Of a stretch of DNA of 64,000 nucleotides, positions 7,537-16,788 are shown in pieces. The translations under genes were made by a program, and so were the position numbers. The notes beneath the pieces are model-generated. The model was not told where the DNA came from, did not search any database, and saw nothing but the letters and a program-made list of their open reading frames with translations. Source of the DNA: Clostridia bacterium (lineage in GTDB: Bacteria; Bacillota; Clostridia; TANB77; CAG-465); contig JAGAIU010000042.1 in assembly GCA_017626395.1 (NCBI GenBank), forward strand, positions 98,177 to 162,176. The letters are read 5' to 3'. Position 1 is the stretch's first letter, and each line of letters starts with the position of its first letter.

Positions 7537-8568
7537 ATGATAGGAATGAGTCAAATTAAAAAGAAAACTATACAAGGGATCGTTATAGGTGCAAGTGTTG
7601 GTATTGCAGTTGCTGTAGGTATTGGGGTGTGGTCATTTTTCACTATTAGATCATATCAAAATGGTACAAACAAAAACTATATTAAAAACTATACTACACC
7701 AGTTGCGGTTCTAAAGAGAAATATTGTTCAAGGTGAAATTATAACAAGTGATATGATTGAAACGGTTAATGTAAATAATGCTACTGTTCCAACTGGAGTT
7801 GTAGATGCAAGTAGTGTCGTAGGGCTTACAGCTAAATATAATATAGCTGCTAAAGTACCTATTACAGGAGATATGGTAAGTGACGAAATCGTTGCTGCAG
7901 ACGTAAGAGATGTAGAGATAAATACTGTTCTTATGCCTAGTGATTTAGTAGAAGGAGATACCGTAGATATAAGAATTATGTACCCAAATGGTACAGATTA
8001 TATCGTTCTTGCACAAAAAACAATAGATAAAATATATGATACAACATTCTGGTGTAAATTATCTGAAGATGAAATACAACTATTAAACTGTGCTACTGTA
8101 GATTCTTTCTTATATAGCGGTTCAAAACTATATGCTTTAAAATATACAGATAGTGACGCACAAGTTAAAACATCTGCAGATATAGAGAGTGAAACAAAAG
8201 GTTATATAGAAACTTTAATAGCAGATAACTGGGATACAATATCTCAATTAGATGAAAAAGAAGCAGCAGCTCAACTTTATAGCTTTATATATAAATATAA
8301 AAACTTTGCAAATGCTGCAACTAAAACAACACAAAACTATCAACCAAATACACAAGTTATGAGTGCAATGAAATCTAACCAATATTTATTAAAAAATGCT
8401 ACTACTGAACTTGCAAGATTAAATTCTGAAGCAAGATCTACAATTGAGAGTGGAATTAAAAATTACCAATCTCAAAATAGTGAAAACTATGAAAACGTAG
8501 TAACAGGAGCACAACAATCAATAATTACACAACAAACAGAAAGAGAAAACTTACTAGAAGGTAAATAA
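7537..8568 (+). CDS. CpaB/RcpC-like SAF-domain protein, 343 aa
   Basis: First gene of the operon. Residues 11-34 form a membrane anchor. Residues 54-118 are a SAF domain: TPVAVLKRNIVQGEIITSDM, then VVGLTAKYNIAAKVPITGDM, the pattern of CpaB/RcpC, which sits outside the membrane in Tad pili. A second CpaB-like segment follows at about 125-170 (VLMPSDLVEGDTVDIRI). The last 100 residues are predicted helical and rich in Gln, Asn and Glu, unlike classical CpaB. The ATG follows a GGAGG site. CpaB beside CpaE-, CpaF- and TadBC-like genes is the diagnostic order of Tad loci. In Gram-negatives CpaB supports the outer-membrane secretin; a monoderm has none, so a wall- or channel-related role is inferred. 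Confidence 0.75.
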   Translation: MIGMSQIKKKTIQGIVIGASVGIAVAVGIGVWSFFTIRSYQNGTNKNYIKNYTTPVAVLKRNIVQGEIITSDMIETVNVNNATVPTGVVDASSVVGLTAKYNIAAKVPITGDMVSDEIVAADVRDVEINTVLMPSDLVEGDTVDIRIMYPNGTDYIVLAQKTIDKIYDTTFWCKLSEDEIQLLNCATVDSFLYSGSKLYALKYTDSDAQVKTSADIESETKGYIETLIADNWDTISQLDEKEAAAQLYSFIYKYKNFANAATKTTQNYQPNTQVMSAMKSNQYLLKNATTELARLNSEARSTIESGIKNYQSQNSENYENVVTGAQQSIITQQTERENLLEGK

Positions 8569-8585
8569 AAATTGGAGGTATAAAA

Positions 8586-9293
8586 ATGCAAGTAATCGGA
8601 ATGTATGGATATGTAGATAAGTATGACTTTGTAATAGCTACTGCTAGAACATTAAATATATTAGATAAATCTGTTTTAGTTATAGATGCTACACAAGATA
8701 ATAAATACAAATACATAGTACCATCTATAGACAGAGATAGCCACTATGTTACACAATATGGTGAAATAGATTTTGCAATTGGATTTGATTCGTATGAAAG
8801 TTTAGATGAATATCTAAAAGAAAAAAATATAGATATAAATTTATATAGCTATGTTTTAATAGATGTGGAAAATGCGGATATGTATGATAAATTCAAATCA
8901 TTATCTGTGAATAAATCATATATGTTTATAGATACAAATCTAGTATCAGTTGGAAACAACGAAGATTTAGTTAAGAAAATGAGAGAGGTAAATCCTGAAG
9001 TTGAACTTACATTTTCAAAGATATATTATCGTGCATATATGTCTAGAGCTGCTAATACTTATCTAGAAGATAAAATAGCTAATTATGCTGTTAAATGGAC
9101 AGATGAAGTATATGAAGTTAGTATAGATGAACAAGATACAATGGTAAATATAGATTCACAATTTAGTGGCCTAATTGATGTTAGAAAACACACAAAAGCA
9201 TATCTATTCTTTATGTGTGAATTTATATCAAAATTGGTAGGAGATATATCTTCTAAAGATATCTTAAAACAAGTTAAAAGGAGGAAGAATTAA
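8586..9293 (+). CDS. ParA/CpaE-like protein without a P-loop, 235 aa
   Basis: The first 130 residues follow the fold order of a MinD/ParA ATPase: a short strand at the N-terminus, a helix, then VLVIDAT (Walker A' position) and YVLIDVE (Walker B position). However the P-loop place reads GMYGYVDKYDF, with no glycine-rich loop and no GKT/S, so nucleotide binding of the usual type is not expected. The C-terminal 100 residues have no recognised domain. CpaE localises or regulates Tad pilus assembly. It is paralogous in layout to the next gene, which also lacks key lysines. The stop overlaps the next start by 1 nt (TAATG), so the two are coupled and probably form a pair. Confidence 0.6.
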   Translation: MQVIGMYGYVDKYDFVIATARTLNILDKSVLVIDATQDNKYKYIVPSIDRDSHYVTQYGEIDFAIGFDSYESLDEYLKEKNIDINLYSYVLIDVENADMYDKFKSLSVNKSYMFIDTNLVSVGNNEDLVKKMREVNPEVELTFSKIYYRAYMSRAANTYLEDKIANYAVKWTDEVYEVSIDEQDTMVNIDSQFSGLIDVRKHTKAYLFFMCEFISKLVGDISSKDILKQVKRRKN

Positions 9294-10105
9294 TGGCTAA
9301 AATAGTATTTTGGAGTCCTGAAGAAGGAGCAAGTGGATGTACACATGTAGCAATTGCAGTTAGCTCATTAATGGGGATTACTCATAAAACTTCTTCTTTG
9401 TTAATTGATGCAAACTCTAATAGTAAAAAAATTGCATCATCTTACACATTATATGATGATCTTGTTAATGCAAATAGTTTTAATGATTCTAACCTTGGAA
9501 TGAATGCAATAATGAGATTAATTAAGAGTAATAAATTATCTCCAGATATAATTCAAAATTACTCTAAACCAGTATTAAAAGGAAGACTAGATATACTTTA
9601 TAGTGCTGTTGCTAACACAACAACTGAAGCAAGAGAAAATCTATTAAGTATGCCTTTAATATCTAAAAATGCAGATGAAGTTTATGATCTTGTATTTATA
9701 GATTTACCAAAGACTACAACAGACGATAGTGCTATAAGAGTTTTAACTCAAGCAGATGTTATAGTTTGTGTAGTTCCTCAAGAAATTGAAAAATTAAATA
9801 ATATATTAAAGAAAATAGATGGAATTGCTGAAATAAAGGATAAAACAAAAATATTTGTTTTGGGAAATTATGAAGCTGGTTCAAAATATAATGTATTTAA
9901 TGTAAAACTAAAATATAAATTGCCAGATCCATTATATGTATTACCACATAATTATATGTTTGCTGATGCATGTAATGATGGAAATGTACTAGATTTCTTA
10001 TATAAAAATATTAATGCACTTCCAAAAGATTATAATGGTGAATTTATAATTAGAGCTACAGAAATAGTTGAGGAAATAGTAAAGAAATTAAAAATAAAAG
10101 AGTAA
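9293..10105 (+). CDS. CpaE/MinD-like protein with degenerate P-loop, 270 aa
   Basis: The N-terminus aligns with a deviant Walker A motif (KGGxGKT), but reads EGASGCT: the signature Lys is Glu11 and the P-loop Lys is Cys16. SLLIDANS and LVFIDLPKT occupy the Walker A' and Walker B places, and VIVCVVPQE fits the usual later strand. The fold is therefore that of a ParA/MinD ATPase with the lysines lost. In Tad systems CpaE is an accessory ATPase; here it may be a non-hydrolysing scaffold, perhaps working as a heterodimer with the previous protein. The start overlaps the preceding stop. Confidence 0.65.
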   Translation: MAKIVFWSPEEGASGCTHVAIAVSSLMGITHKTSSLLIDANSNSKKIASSYTLYDDLVNANSFNDSNLGMNAIMRLIKSNKLSPDIIQNYSKPVLKGRLDILYSAVANTTTEARENLLSMPLISKNADEVYDLVFIDLPKTTTDDSAIRVLTQADVIVCVVPQEIEKLNNILKKIDGIAEIKDKTKIFVLGNYEAGSKYNVFNVKLKYKLPDPLYVLPHNYMFADACNDGNVLDFLYKNINALPKDYNGEFIIRATEIVEEIVKKLKIKE

Positions 10106-10115
10106 GAGGGGTGAT

Positions 10116-12014
10116 ATGATGTCAGTTGCATTTATATTTAATATTTTGTTAATACTACTTTTAATTGCATTTATCGCAGGATTCTTTTATTACAGAGTAA
10201 AAAAATCTGGTGCTGATCAAATGGTAGAAGATAGTTTAACAAGAGAAAAGACAACATACAGTCTTACTACTATGCAAAATTATATAAAGAAGCAATTCGA
10301 TGAAATTACAAGAATGAATTTATATGATTTAGCATTATCAGAAGAAGAATTTGAAAGAAGAAAAAATGTTAAATATGAATTAAAAAGAGCTCTTAAAGGA
10401 GCGGGATATGCTGATGTTAACGATAAAAAATATGTTAAATCATTAATGTTTGACTTGCTAAAAAATGATTATAAAGTAAATAACTTTAACATCAACCATG
10501 CAATACCATTTAATAACTTTAATGAACTAACATCACAAGATAAATTTGAAATATTGATGCATATATACAAAAAGACGTATAAATCAGAAGCTTTAACTAA
10601 AATAATAACAAAATATGCTTTAGATTATCCTAAATATGAATTCGATGCTACTGTACCATCATATGTTATTACAGCTAGAGAAATCGATGAGATATTTACA
10701 AATGAAGTTTCAACAGAAACATTATCATTTGAAGATAAACTTGAAATAGTAGTTCAAAGAATATATCAAGAATATAAAGGATATAGTGTTGTAGATGATA
10801 TTAGAGATATGAATATCGATGGTGTATCTGGTGGTGTATCAGGTATTCCACCTTCATTCTTAGATCAACTTGCAGATATGGATGACTACTTAACTCAAAT
10901 GAATGAGCACAAGATACCAATGTCATACGATTCTGTATGGATATTCTATAAAGGTAAAGCTACATATTTATCATTCTTATCTTTTGGTAGTGAAGCTGAA
11001 CTAAAAAGAGTATGTCAAAATATATATAAATATAATAATCCAGGACAATTATCTGAGTCTGTTGGATATAAAATTAACGAAATGAAAGATGGTTCCAGAG
11101 TTGTTGTTTTAAGACCTAACTTTTCAGAATCTTGGGCATTCTTCGTAAGAAAATTCGCACCACCTACTTTAATATCTCCTGAACAATTATTAATTCATGA
11201 GAATAAAGAGAAAGTTGTTGAATTGCTAAAATACTTAATAAGAGGTGCAAGAGTTACAGCAGTAACTGGTGAACAAGGTTGTGGTAAAACCACATTATTG
11301 ATGGCTATAATGAAATTCTTATATCCAACAATTACAATTCGTGTACAGGAAACTGCATTCGAATTACACTTAAGAAAAATTTATCCATATCACAACATAT
11401 TATCTTTAAGAGAAACAGATACAATAACAGGACAAGAAGGTCTTGATGTTCAAAAGAAAACAGATGGTGGAGTAAACATCTTAGGAGAGGTTGCAACTGA
11501 TCCGGTTGCTGCTTGGATGATCCAAATGGCACAAGTTGCTTCTAAATTTACATTATTTACACACCATGCTAAAACATTCCCTAACTTAATTACATCACTT
11601 AGAAACTCATTACTAAAAATAGGAATGTTTAATTCTGAACAAGTTGCAGAAGTACAAGTTGTTCAAGTTATTAACTTTGATGTTCATTTAAAGAGAGCTG
11701 TTGATGGAACAAGATATATAGAGAGAATAACAGAGTGTATTCCTCTAGAACAAACATATAACTATAACAATGATTATAGAAAAGTAAAAGATGTAAATCA
11801 AAAATTAGATAAATTCATGGATAATGCTGTTGAGTATTTCCAACATATGACACAATCTAAAAACTATACTTATAGAAATATTGTAGAATTTATAGATGGA
11901 AAATATGTATTTAAAAATCCAATTAGTGAAGAAAACATTAAAGCAATGAGAGATAATATGTCTGCAGAAGATATAAAAGCTTTTGATGATTTCTTAGATA
12001 TAGCTTGGAGGTGA
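10116..12014 (+). CDS. TadA/CpaF-like secretion ATPase with an N-terminal membrane anchor, 632 aa
   Basis: Likely motor of the machine. Walker A is GEQGCGKTT (385-393). The Walker B region reads ILGEVATDP (455-463) where TadA/VirB11 proteins have GEVRGxE, and HHAKT (483-487) stands for the usual HANS/T. Residues 230-350 resemble the N-terminal domain of TadA ATPases. Two features are odd: residues 5-26 form a hydrophobic anchor, whereas family members are normally soluble, and the conserved Arg of GEVR is Ala. At 632 residues it is longer than typical TadA (about 400-450), the extra being a helical N-terminal 200. The ATG follows GAGGGGTGAT; another ATG comes 3 nt later. The stop is followed after 4 nt by the membrane-component gene. 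Confidence 0.8.
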   Translation: MMSVAFIFNILLILLLIAFIAGFFYYRVKKSGADQMVEDSLTREKTTYSLTTMQNYIKKQFDEITRMNLYDLALSEEEFERRKNVKYELKRALKGAGYADVNDKKYVKSLMFDLLKNDYKVNNFNINHAIPFNNFNELTSQDKFEILMHIYKKTYKSEALTKIITKYALDYPKYEFDATVPSYVITAREIDEIFTNEVSTETLSFEDKLEIVVQRIYQEYKGYSVVDDIRDMNIDGVSGGVSGIPPSFLDQLADMDDYLTQMNEHKIPMSYDSVWIFYKGKATYLSFLSFGSEAELKRVCQNIYKYNNPGQLSESVGYKINEMKDGSRVVVLRPNFSESWAFFVRKFAPPTLISPEQLLIHENKEKVVELLKYLIRGARVTAVTGEQGCGKTTLLMAIMKFLYPTITIRVQETAFELHLRKIYPYHNILSLRETDTITGQEGLDVQKKTDGGVNILGEVATDPVAAWMIQMAQVASKFTLFTHHAKTFPNLITSLRNSLLKIGMFNSEQVAEVQVVQVINFDVHLKRAVDGTRYIERITECIPLEQTYNYNNDYRKVKDVNQKLDKFMDNAVEYFQHMTQSKNYTYRNIVEFIDGKYVFKNPISEENIKAMRDNMSAEDIKAFDDFLDIAWR

Positions 12015-12018
12015 TACA

Positions 12019-14073
12019 GTGGCTAATATAGCAATTGTATTGATTGTTGTTTCTGTAGTAGGCCTTGCAAGTTTGCTAATATACTATACAGTATTAAAAA
12101 ATAAATATAGTAAAAGTACAATATTACATGCTAAAGATACATTAGTAGTAAAAAATAAAGTTAGTTTTAAAGATACTTTTGATAAATTATATCAAATGCT
12201 TTATATGACTTTCGTTAAAATGCCGCTTTTAAAGTACTATGCTAAAAAGATAAGATTAAAATACGAAATGTCAAATGACTATACTGAATATGAACTTAGA
12301 AGAAATACAGGACGACTAATGGCAATAACTTTGGTAGTTATGTTTGTTACACTTGCTGTATTTGTAAATATTGTTAACGACTTATATATGATTCTTATTG
12401 TTCTAGTTGGAATAATAATAGTTGCAGAAAAAGTCATAGATTTAACAATAACATCTGTATCAAATAAAATATTAAGACAAATGCCTGAAGCATTTACAAC
12501 ATTAAGACATGCTTTCCATGAGCATGGAATGGTAGATGAGGCTTTATCAGATACAATCGATGAAATGAGTGAGAAAGAGATTGCTCCTCAATTAAAAAGA
12601 ATAAGAGAAGCAATTATATCTGACCAACCAGAAGTTGAACTTGAAAGATATTATGATACAGCACCTAATAGATTTTTAAAATTATTTGCTGGTATTTCAT
12701 TTTTAACTTATGAACTTGGAGATAGAAAAGTAGCAGATACTTCTATCTACTTAAAGAATTTAAATAATATATTAAATGAAATATATCTTGAAATATTAAA
12801 ACAAGATAAATTAAAAAGTACATTTAGAAGTTTAACAATAATAGCAGTTGTACCTTTAATATTTATTAAGCCACTAGAATCTTGGGCAACATCTAACTTT
12901 GCCGCACTTTCAAACTTCTATAATAGTAGTATAGGATTCGTTATGGAGTCTTTGATAATAGTATCAATATTCTTATCATACTTACTACTTAGAGTTTTAA
13001 GAGATGACGGTGAAGAAGTTAAATTTGATAGAGTTTCAAAAATTAGATGGCAAGATAGATTATATAAAATTGATGCTATAAGAGCTATAGTTGATGCTTT
13101 TAAAACAAAATCACATACTGCTAAATATAAAAAAGAAGTTAACTTAATTAAAGATACGAATTCATATCTTACAATTGAATGGTTATACGTAAATAAATTT
13201 ACTTATGCATTTGTAGGATTTGTACTTACAATACTTTTAATATTAAATATGAATTTAATTACTAAAAATTCTGCTTATACTAAACTAGGAAATGAGTTTT
13301 TATCACTTGGAAAGCTTAGTGCAGAAGATCAAGCTGCTGCCGAAGAAGTTGCTGCTTTTGACTTAGATTATATTGAAGAATATAAAAATAAAGACGTTAC
13401 TAAAGAGCAACTAGCAGAGCAATTAACAGATAAAGCAACAGGGACAGTAGATAATGAGGCTGTTGATAGAATTTATGATAAAATAAATACTGTAAATAAC
13501 TCGTATTTAAAGTTCTGGCATGTTATAATAGCAATGGTGGTAGGAGCAATAGCATATTATATTCCAAATATAACATTACAATTAAAAAATAGTGTTAGAA
13601 AAATGGATAAAGAAAATGAAATTATGCAGTTCCAATCAATAATATTAATGCTTATGCATATCGATAGAGTTGATGTCCAAACAATTCTAGAGTGGCTATG
13701 TAGATTCTCTTATGCATTTAGAGAACCGATAGCAACATGTTTAAATAACTATGAAGCTGGTGCTGAACAAGCTTTGGAAGAATTGAAAGATTCTGTACCA
13801 AATAAGGATTTCCAAAGAATTGTTGAACAATTACAATCAGCAGTTACAAGAATTCCAGTAAAAGCGGCTTTTGATGAGTTAGAAACAGAAAGAGCATTCT
13901 TTTATGAAAAGAGAAAAGATGCTAATGAAAATTTAGTAAAAAGAAAAGCTTCAATTGGTCAAGTTTTAGGATTTACACCATTAGTACTTTTAATAGGTGG
14001 ATATCTAGTAGCACCATTATTATTGGTAAGTATATTACAAATGGTAAATTATTTTGGACAAATGTCATTTTAG
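12019..14073 (+). CDS. TadB-TadC-like fused membrane platform protein, 684 aa
   Basis: Two T2SSF/GspF-like units occur in one chain. Unit 1 covers about 150-325 (LRQMPEAFTTLRHAFHEHGM, later membrane segments near 268-284 and 308-325). Unit 2 covers about 535-677 (IMQFQSIILMLMHIDRVDVQ, then membrane segments near 649-675). Further membrane segments lie at 4-24, 100-118, 121-138, 395-411 and 499-515, and an acidic coiled stretch at 430-490 separates the halves. Tad systems normally make TadB and TadC as two proteins of about 300 residues, so this looks like a fusion of the inner-membrane assembly platform. The start is GTG 12019 with GGAGGTGA overlapping the end of the ATPase gene, so the motor and platform are coupled. 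Confidence 0.75.
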   Translation: MANIAIVLIVVSVVGLASLLIYYTVLKNKYSKSTILHAKDTLVVKNKVSFKDTFDKLYQMLYMTFVKMPLLKYYAKKIRLKYEMSNDYTEYELRRNTGRLMAITLVVMFVTLAVFVNIVNDLYMILIVLVGIIIVAEKVIDLTITSVSNKILRQMPEAFTTLRHAFHEHGMVDEALSDTIDEMSEKEIAPQLKRIREAIISDQPEVELERYYDTAPNRFLKLFAGISFLTYELGDRKVADTSIYLKNLNNILNEIYLEILKQDKLKSTFRSLTIIAVVPLIFIKPLESWATSNFAALSNFYNSSIGFVMESLIIVSIFLSYLLLRVLRDDGEEVKFDRVSKIRWQDRLYKIDAIRAIVDAFKTKSHTAKYKKEVNLIKDTNSYLTIEWLYVNKFTYAFVGFVLTILLILNMNLITKNSAYTKLGNEFLSLGKLSAEDQAAAEEVAAFDLDYIEEYKNKDVTKEQLAEQLTDKATGTVDNEAVDRIYDKINTVNNSYLKFWHVIIAMVVGAIAYYIPNITLQLKNSVRKMDKENEIMQFQSIILMLMHIDRVDVQTILEWLCRFSYAFREPIATCLNNYEAGAEQALEELKDSVPNKDFQRIVEQLQSAVTRIPVKAAFDELETERAFFYEKRKDANENLVKRKASIGQVLGFTPLVLLIGGYLVAPLLLVSILQMVNYFGQMSF

Positions 14074-14125
14074 TTTAAATCATCGAAAGATGTTTTAATA
14101 GAATTAGTGCAAAGGAGGAATAGAG

Positions 14126-14608
14126 ATGGATAATGCACAAAAGGCAATTATGATTGGTGTTGGATTATTTATTACAATCCTTATTATAGCCGCAGTTATG
14201 CTAATGGTAAATATAGGATTGGATTTAATGGGTGATGCAACAGATAGAATGGTAAGCTTATCAGATGCTTTAGTTAGCCAACTTACAGTTGAATATGACG
14301 ATAGAGTTGTTACAGGTTCTAAATTAATATCTGCTGTTAAATTATATTCAGGAGATATGGTACTTGAAGTTAAAGCTACTAACGGAGCAGATTATCTAGA
14401 ATATGGAAAAGCTAGAGGTAATGGAACATTAGAATTAGATAAAGCATTAGAATATGATTCTGAAAATGTTCAATCAAAAGTAAGTAAACTAACAGATAGT
14501 TCTGACACAACAAACTATGTACCAAATAGTGCTAGATATAGAGCTGAATTAATCAGAAGCACAAGCGGAGATGTAGTATTAGGAATAAGATTTACAAGAG
14601 AAAATTAA
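14126..14608 (+). CDS. Flp-like pilin subunit 1, 160 aa
   Basis: A short N-terminus (MDNAQKA) is followed by a hydrophobic helix (residues 8-32) and a soluble domain of about 125 residues. The pattern KAIMIGV recurs in three further genes of this operon (14732, 16789, 17206) and recalls the AIEYG core of Flp pilins, but without Glu-Tyr and without the Gly before the cleavage site. It is therefore a pilin-like, probably uncleaved subunit; this is inferred from pattern and context. The ATG follows AAAGGAGG. A long hairpin follows the stop and may set the amount of this mRNA relative to the rest. Confidence 0.6.
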   Translation: MDNAQKAIMIGVGLFITILIIAAVMLMVNIGLDLMGDATDRMVSLSDALVSQLTVEYDDRVVTGSKLISAVKLYSGDMVLEVKATNGADYLEYGKARGNGTLELDKALEYDSENVQSKVSKLTDSSDTTNYVPNSARYRAELIRSTSGDVVLGIRFTREN

Positions 14609-14622
14609 TCTTAATAAATTGT

Positions 14623-14656
14623 TTCAAGGTATATAATTTGCATTATATACCTTGAA
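14623..14656 (+). other. 15-bp perfect hairpin inside the operon (mRNA processing or stability element)
   Basis: 14623-14637 pairs perfectly with 14642-14656 around the loop TTGC. No T-run follows, so it is not an ordinary terminator. It lies between the first and second pilin-like genes. Confidence 0.6.
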
Positions 14657-14731
14657 GCCTATATATAGATATATTTTAAAGGTTATAAAAAAATTATTTT
14701 TAAAATGTAGCTATAGAAAGGGGGAGTAGCT

Positions 14732-15199
14732 ATGGATGAAGATAATTTATCTAAAGCAATTATGATTGGTGTAACAACTCTGATTGGTGTTATGACAGTT
14801 TCTGCTATAATTATCTTTTTTAATTCTAGTCTTGACCTTGTAAGAGGCGTAGGAGACGGAAAAGACTATGGTACAGTTTATCGTAGTGATATTGAATCTA
14901 CTCTTCTTATGAGTGGTACGGGAAACAATATAAAAGGAACAAGTGTAATAAACCTTTTAAATTATTATGCAGAAGATGTAAATGTTGCTATGGTAATTCA
15001 AAATATTAAATATTTAGATGAAAACCAAAATGTACAAATCTATGGTAATATTACAATTGACAGCAAAGAAATAAGTGTAAGACAAAGCGGTTACAATACT
15101 GCTATGAGATATATAATGGACAATCAAGATTTTACAATAGATGTTCAAGAGATTGATCCTGATGCTGGGGTAAAAATCATAACAATTAAAGGAGTATAA
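14732..15199 (+). CDS. Flp-like pilin subunit 2, 155 aa
   Basis: The N-terminus MDEDNLSKAIMIGV shares the KAIMIGV core with subunit 1. A hydrophobic helix spans about 9-30, then comes a domain with the segment VINLLNYYAEDVNV, similar to VISYYYNYV in the 17206 protein and VINCANKYYNE in the 16789 protein. The ATG follows AAAGGGGGAG. It ends 1 nt before the next ATG, so it is coupled to the LamG-bearing protein. No cysteine or catalytic motif is seen. Confidence 0.6.
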   Translation: MDEDNLSKAIMIGVTTLIGVMTVSAIIIFFNSSLDLVRGVGDGKDYGTVYRSDIESTLLMSGTGNNIKGTSVINLLNYYAEDVNVAMVIQNIKYLDENQNVQIYGNITIDSKEISVRQSGYNTAMRYIMDNQDFTIDVQEIDPDAGVKIITIKGV

Positions 15200-15200
15200 T

Positions 15201-16772
15201 ATGGATGGAGTTTTTCAAAGAGTAATATCTATTTTAATTGCAGTGGTTATATTTTTTATATTACCTGTCTATATTGCTTATGAAAAAAAAGATGATATAT
15301 CTTATGCTTTAGCTTTAAAAATGACTACAGACTTTGTGGAAAATGTTAACTCAAAAGGATATATTACTTCAGATATGTATGCAGAATATTTATCTAAACT
15401 TGCTGTTACTCAAAATAGTTATGATATTTATATGGAGCATACAGCTAAAAAATATAATCCTGTTATATATTCATATACAGATGATTTAAAAACTATACGT
15501 GCTAAGTTTGATTACAATTTATATAAAGACCAATACGATGCGGGACAAATAGTTATAAGTGAAGGTAAAAATGCAGGAACATATAATAATTTAGTTTTAG
15601 CATATGATTTATCTGAAAAGAAATATACAGAAACACAAATTTTATCTGTAATATCATCTATGGATAAAAGAGTTACAACAAAAACTAATTTAGCAGAATA
15701 TCAGAATATAGACTATGCTACATTACCTGCAATATCTAGTATATATGAACTAGATACACCAAGTAATACTAATATATATACAATGAATAAAGGTGATGAG
15801 TTTAGTGTAATTATAAAAAACCAGAATACTACTATGGCTACAATATTATATAATGCAATAACAATGGGAGTAGCTGGAAATAATAACACTAGAATATATG
15901 TAAATTATGGTGGAACTGTAAAAGCAGAAGCTTATAGAGATAAATTTATAGATGATGATATACAAAATTATAATCCGGAAGGAGATAATTCACAAACGGC
16001 GACACTTGTAAATTCATACATTACTAATGGACTAGTTGTATTACTAGATGGTGAATACAATAATGCAACTGTACATTCTAATAGTTCACCAATTTGGGAT
16101 GATATAAGCGGTGCTGGAAATAATGGTGCACTAGCAGAATTTGATTTTAATGATGAATCAGGCTGGATATATAATGGACTACATTTTACAGGAAAAGAAT
16201 ATGTATCACTTAAAGAATTTGATTTAGATGAAATGACTATAGAAGTTGTTGTTAAATTTGACAGTGTTACAGACGTAGATAATCCACAACAATCAGTATT
16301 AAGTAACATTAATAATGGTGGTGTAGGACTAGTATTTAATCAGTTAAATAGTGCTGTTGCAAATAAAAAAGGAAAAGTATCTTTTGATGTTTATACAACA
16401 GATGATGAAGGAAATATAGTAGCCTCTTCTGTTGTTGGAAATAATATTATTCAAGCAAATAAAATTTATTCTATATCTGGTTCGCTTGGGAAAATAGAAT
16501 TAAGTACAGATGAATCTGGTATGGCATTTGAAACTTTTGCACAACTTTTAGGTGTAAATGGCGAAGTAGAAGGAAAAGATTTTAATTTGAGTTATACAAA
16601 ACCTGCTACTGGTTCGAATTTTGTACTTGGAGGTACACCTCTTGTTGGAGCAGGAGCTAATACTCAATTTAAAGGAACAATATATTCAGTAAGAATATAT
16701 GATAGAGCATTAACAGAAGAAGAAATAAAAGAAAACTATGAAGTAGATAAAGTTAAATATAAAATTGAATAA
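15201..16772 (+). CDS. TadE-like anchored protein with a C-terminal LamG-type lectin domain, 523 aa
   Basis: Residues 6-24 form a membrane helix ending in ILPVY. Residues 1-245 match the 17689 protein along their length: DDISYALALK, NSYDI (72-76), GDEFSVIIKNQNTTMA (198-213) and YVNYGGTVK (233-241). From about 277 a concanavalin A-like (LamG) sandwich begins (GLVVLLDGEYNN) and closes with YSVRIYDRALTEEEIKENY, the usual end of LamG_3 domains. So an anchored scaffold carries a carbohydrate- or protein-binding head. It may be a minor pilin or tip adhesin; this is inferred. The ATG has an AAAGGAG site. Confidence 0.7.
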   Translation: MDGVFQRVISILIAVVIFFILPVYIAYEKKDDISYALALKMTTDFVENVNSKGYITSDMYAEYLSKLAVTQNSYDIYMEHTAKKYNPVIYSYTDDLKTIRAKFDYNLYKDQYDAGQIVISEGKNAGTYNNLVLAYDLSEKKYTETQILSVISSMDKRVTTKTNLAEYQNIDYATLPAISSIYELDTPSNTNIYTMNKGDEFSVIIKNQNTTMATILYNAITMGVAGNNNTRIYVNYGGTVKAEAYRDKFIDDDIQNYNPEGDNSQTATLVNSYITNGLVVLLDGEYNNATVHSNSSPIWDDISGAGNNGALAEFDFNDESGWIYNGLHFTGKEYVSLKEFDLDEMTIEVVVKFDSVTDVDNPQQSVLSNINNGGVGLVFNQLNSAVANKKGKVSFDVYTTDDEGNIVASSVVGNNIIQANKIYSISGSLGKIELSTDESGMAFETFAQLLGVNGEVEGKDFNLSYTKPATGSNFVLGGTPLVGAGANTQFKGTIYSVRIYDRALTEEEIKENYEVDKVKYKIE

Positions 16773-16788
16773 AAAGGGGGGTTAGCAT

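Noticed and set aside
10116..12014. VirB11/conjugation ATPase of an integrative element
   Set aside because: No relaxase, coupling protein, VirB4 or integrase is nearby; neighbours are Tad-like.
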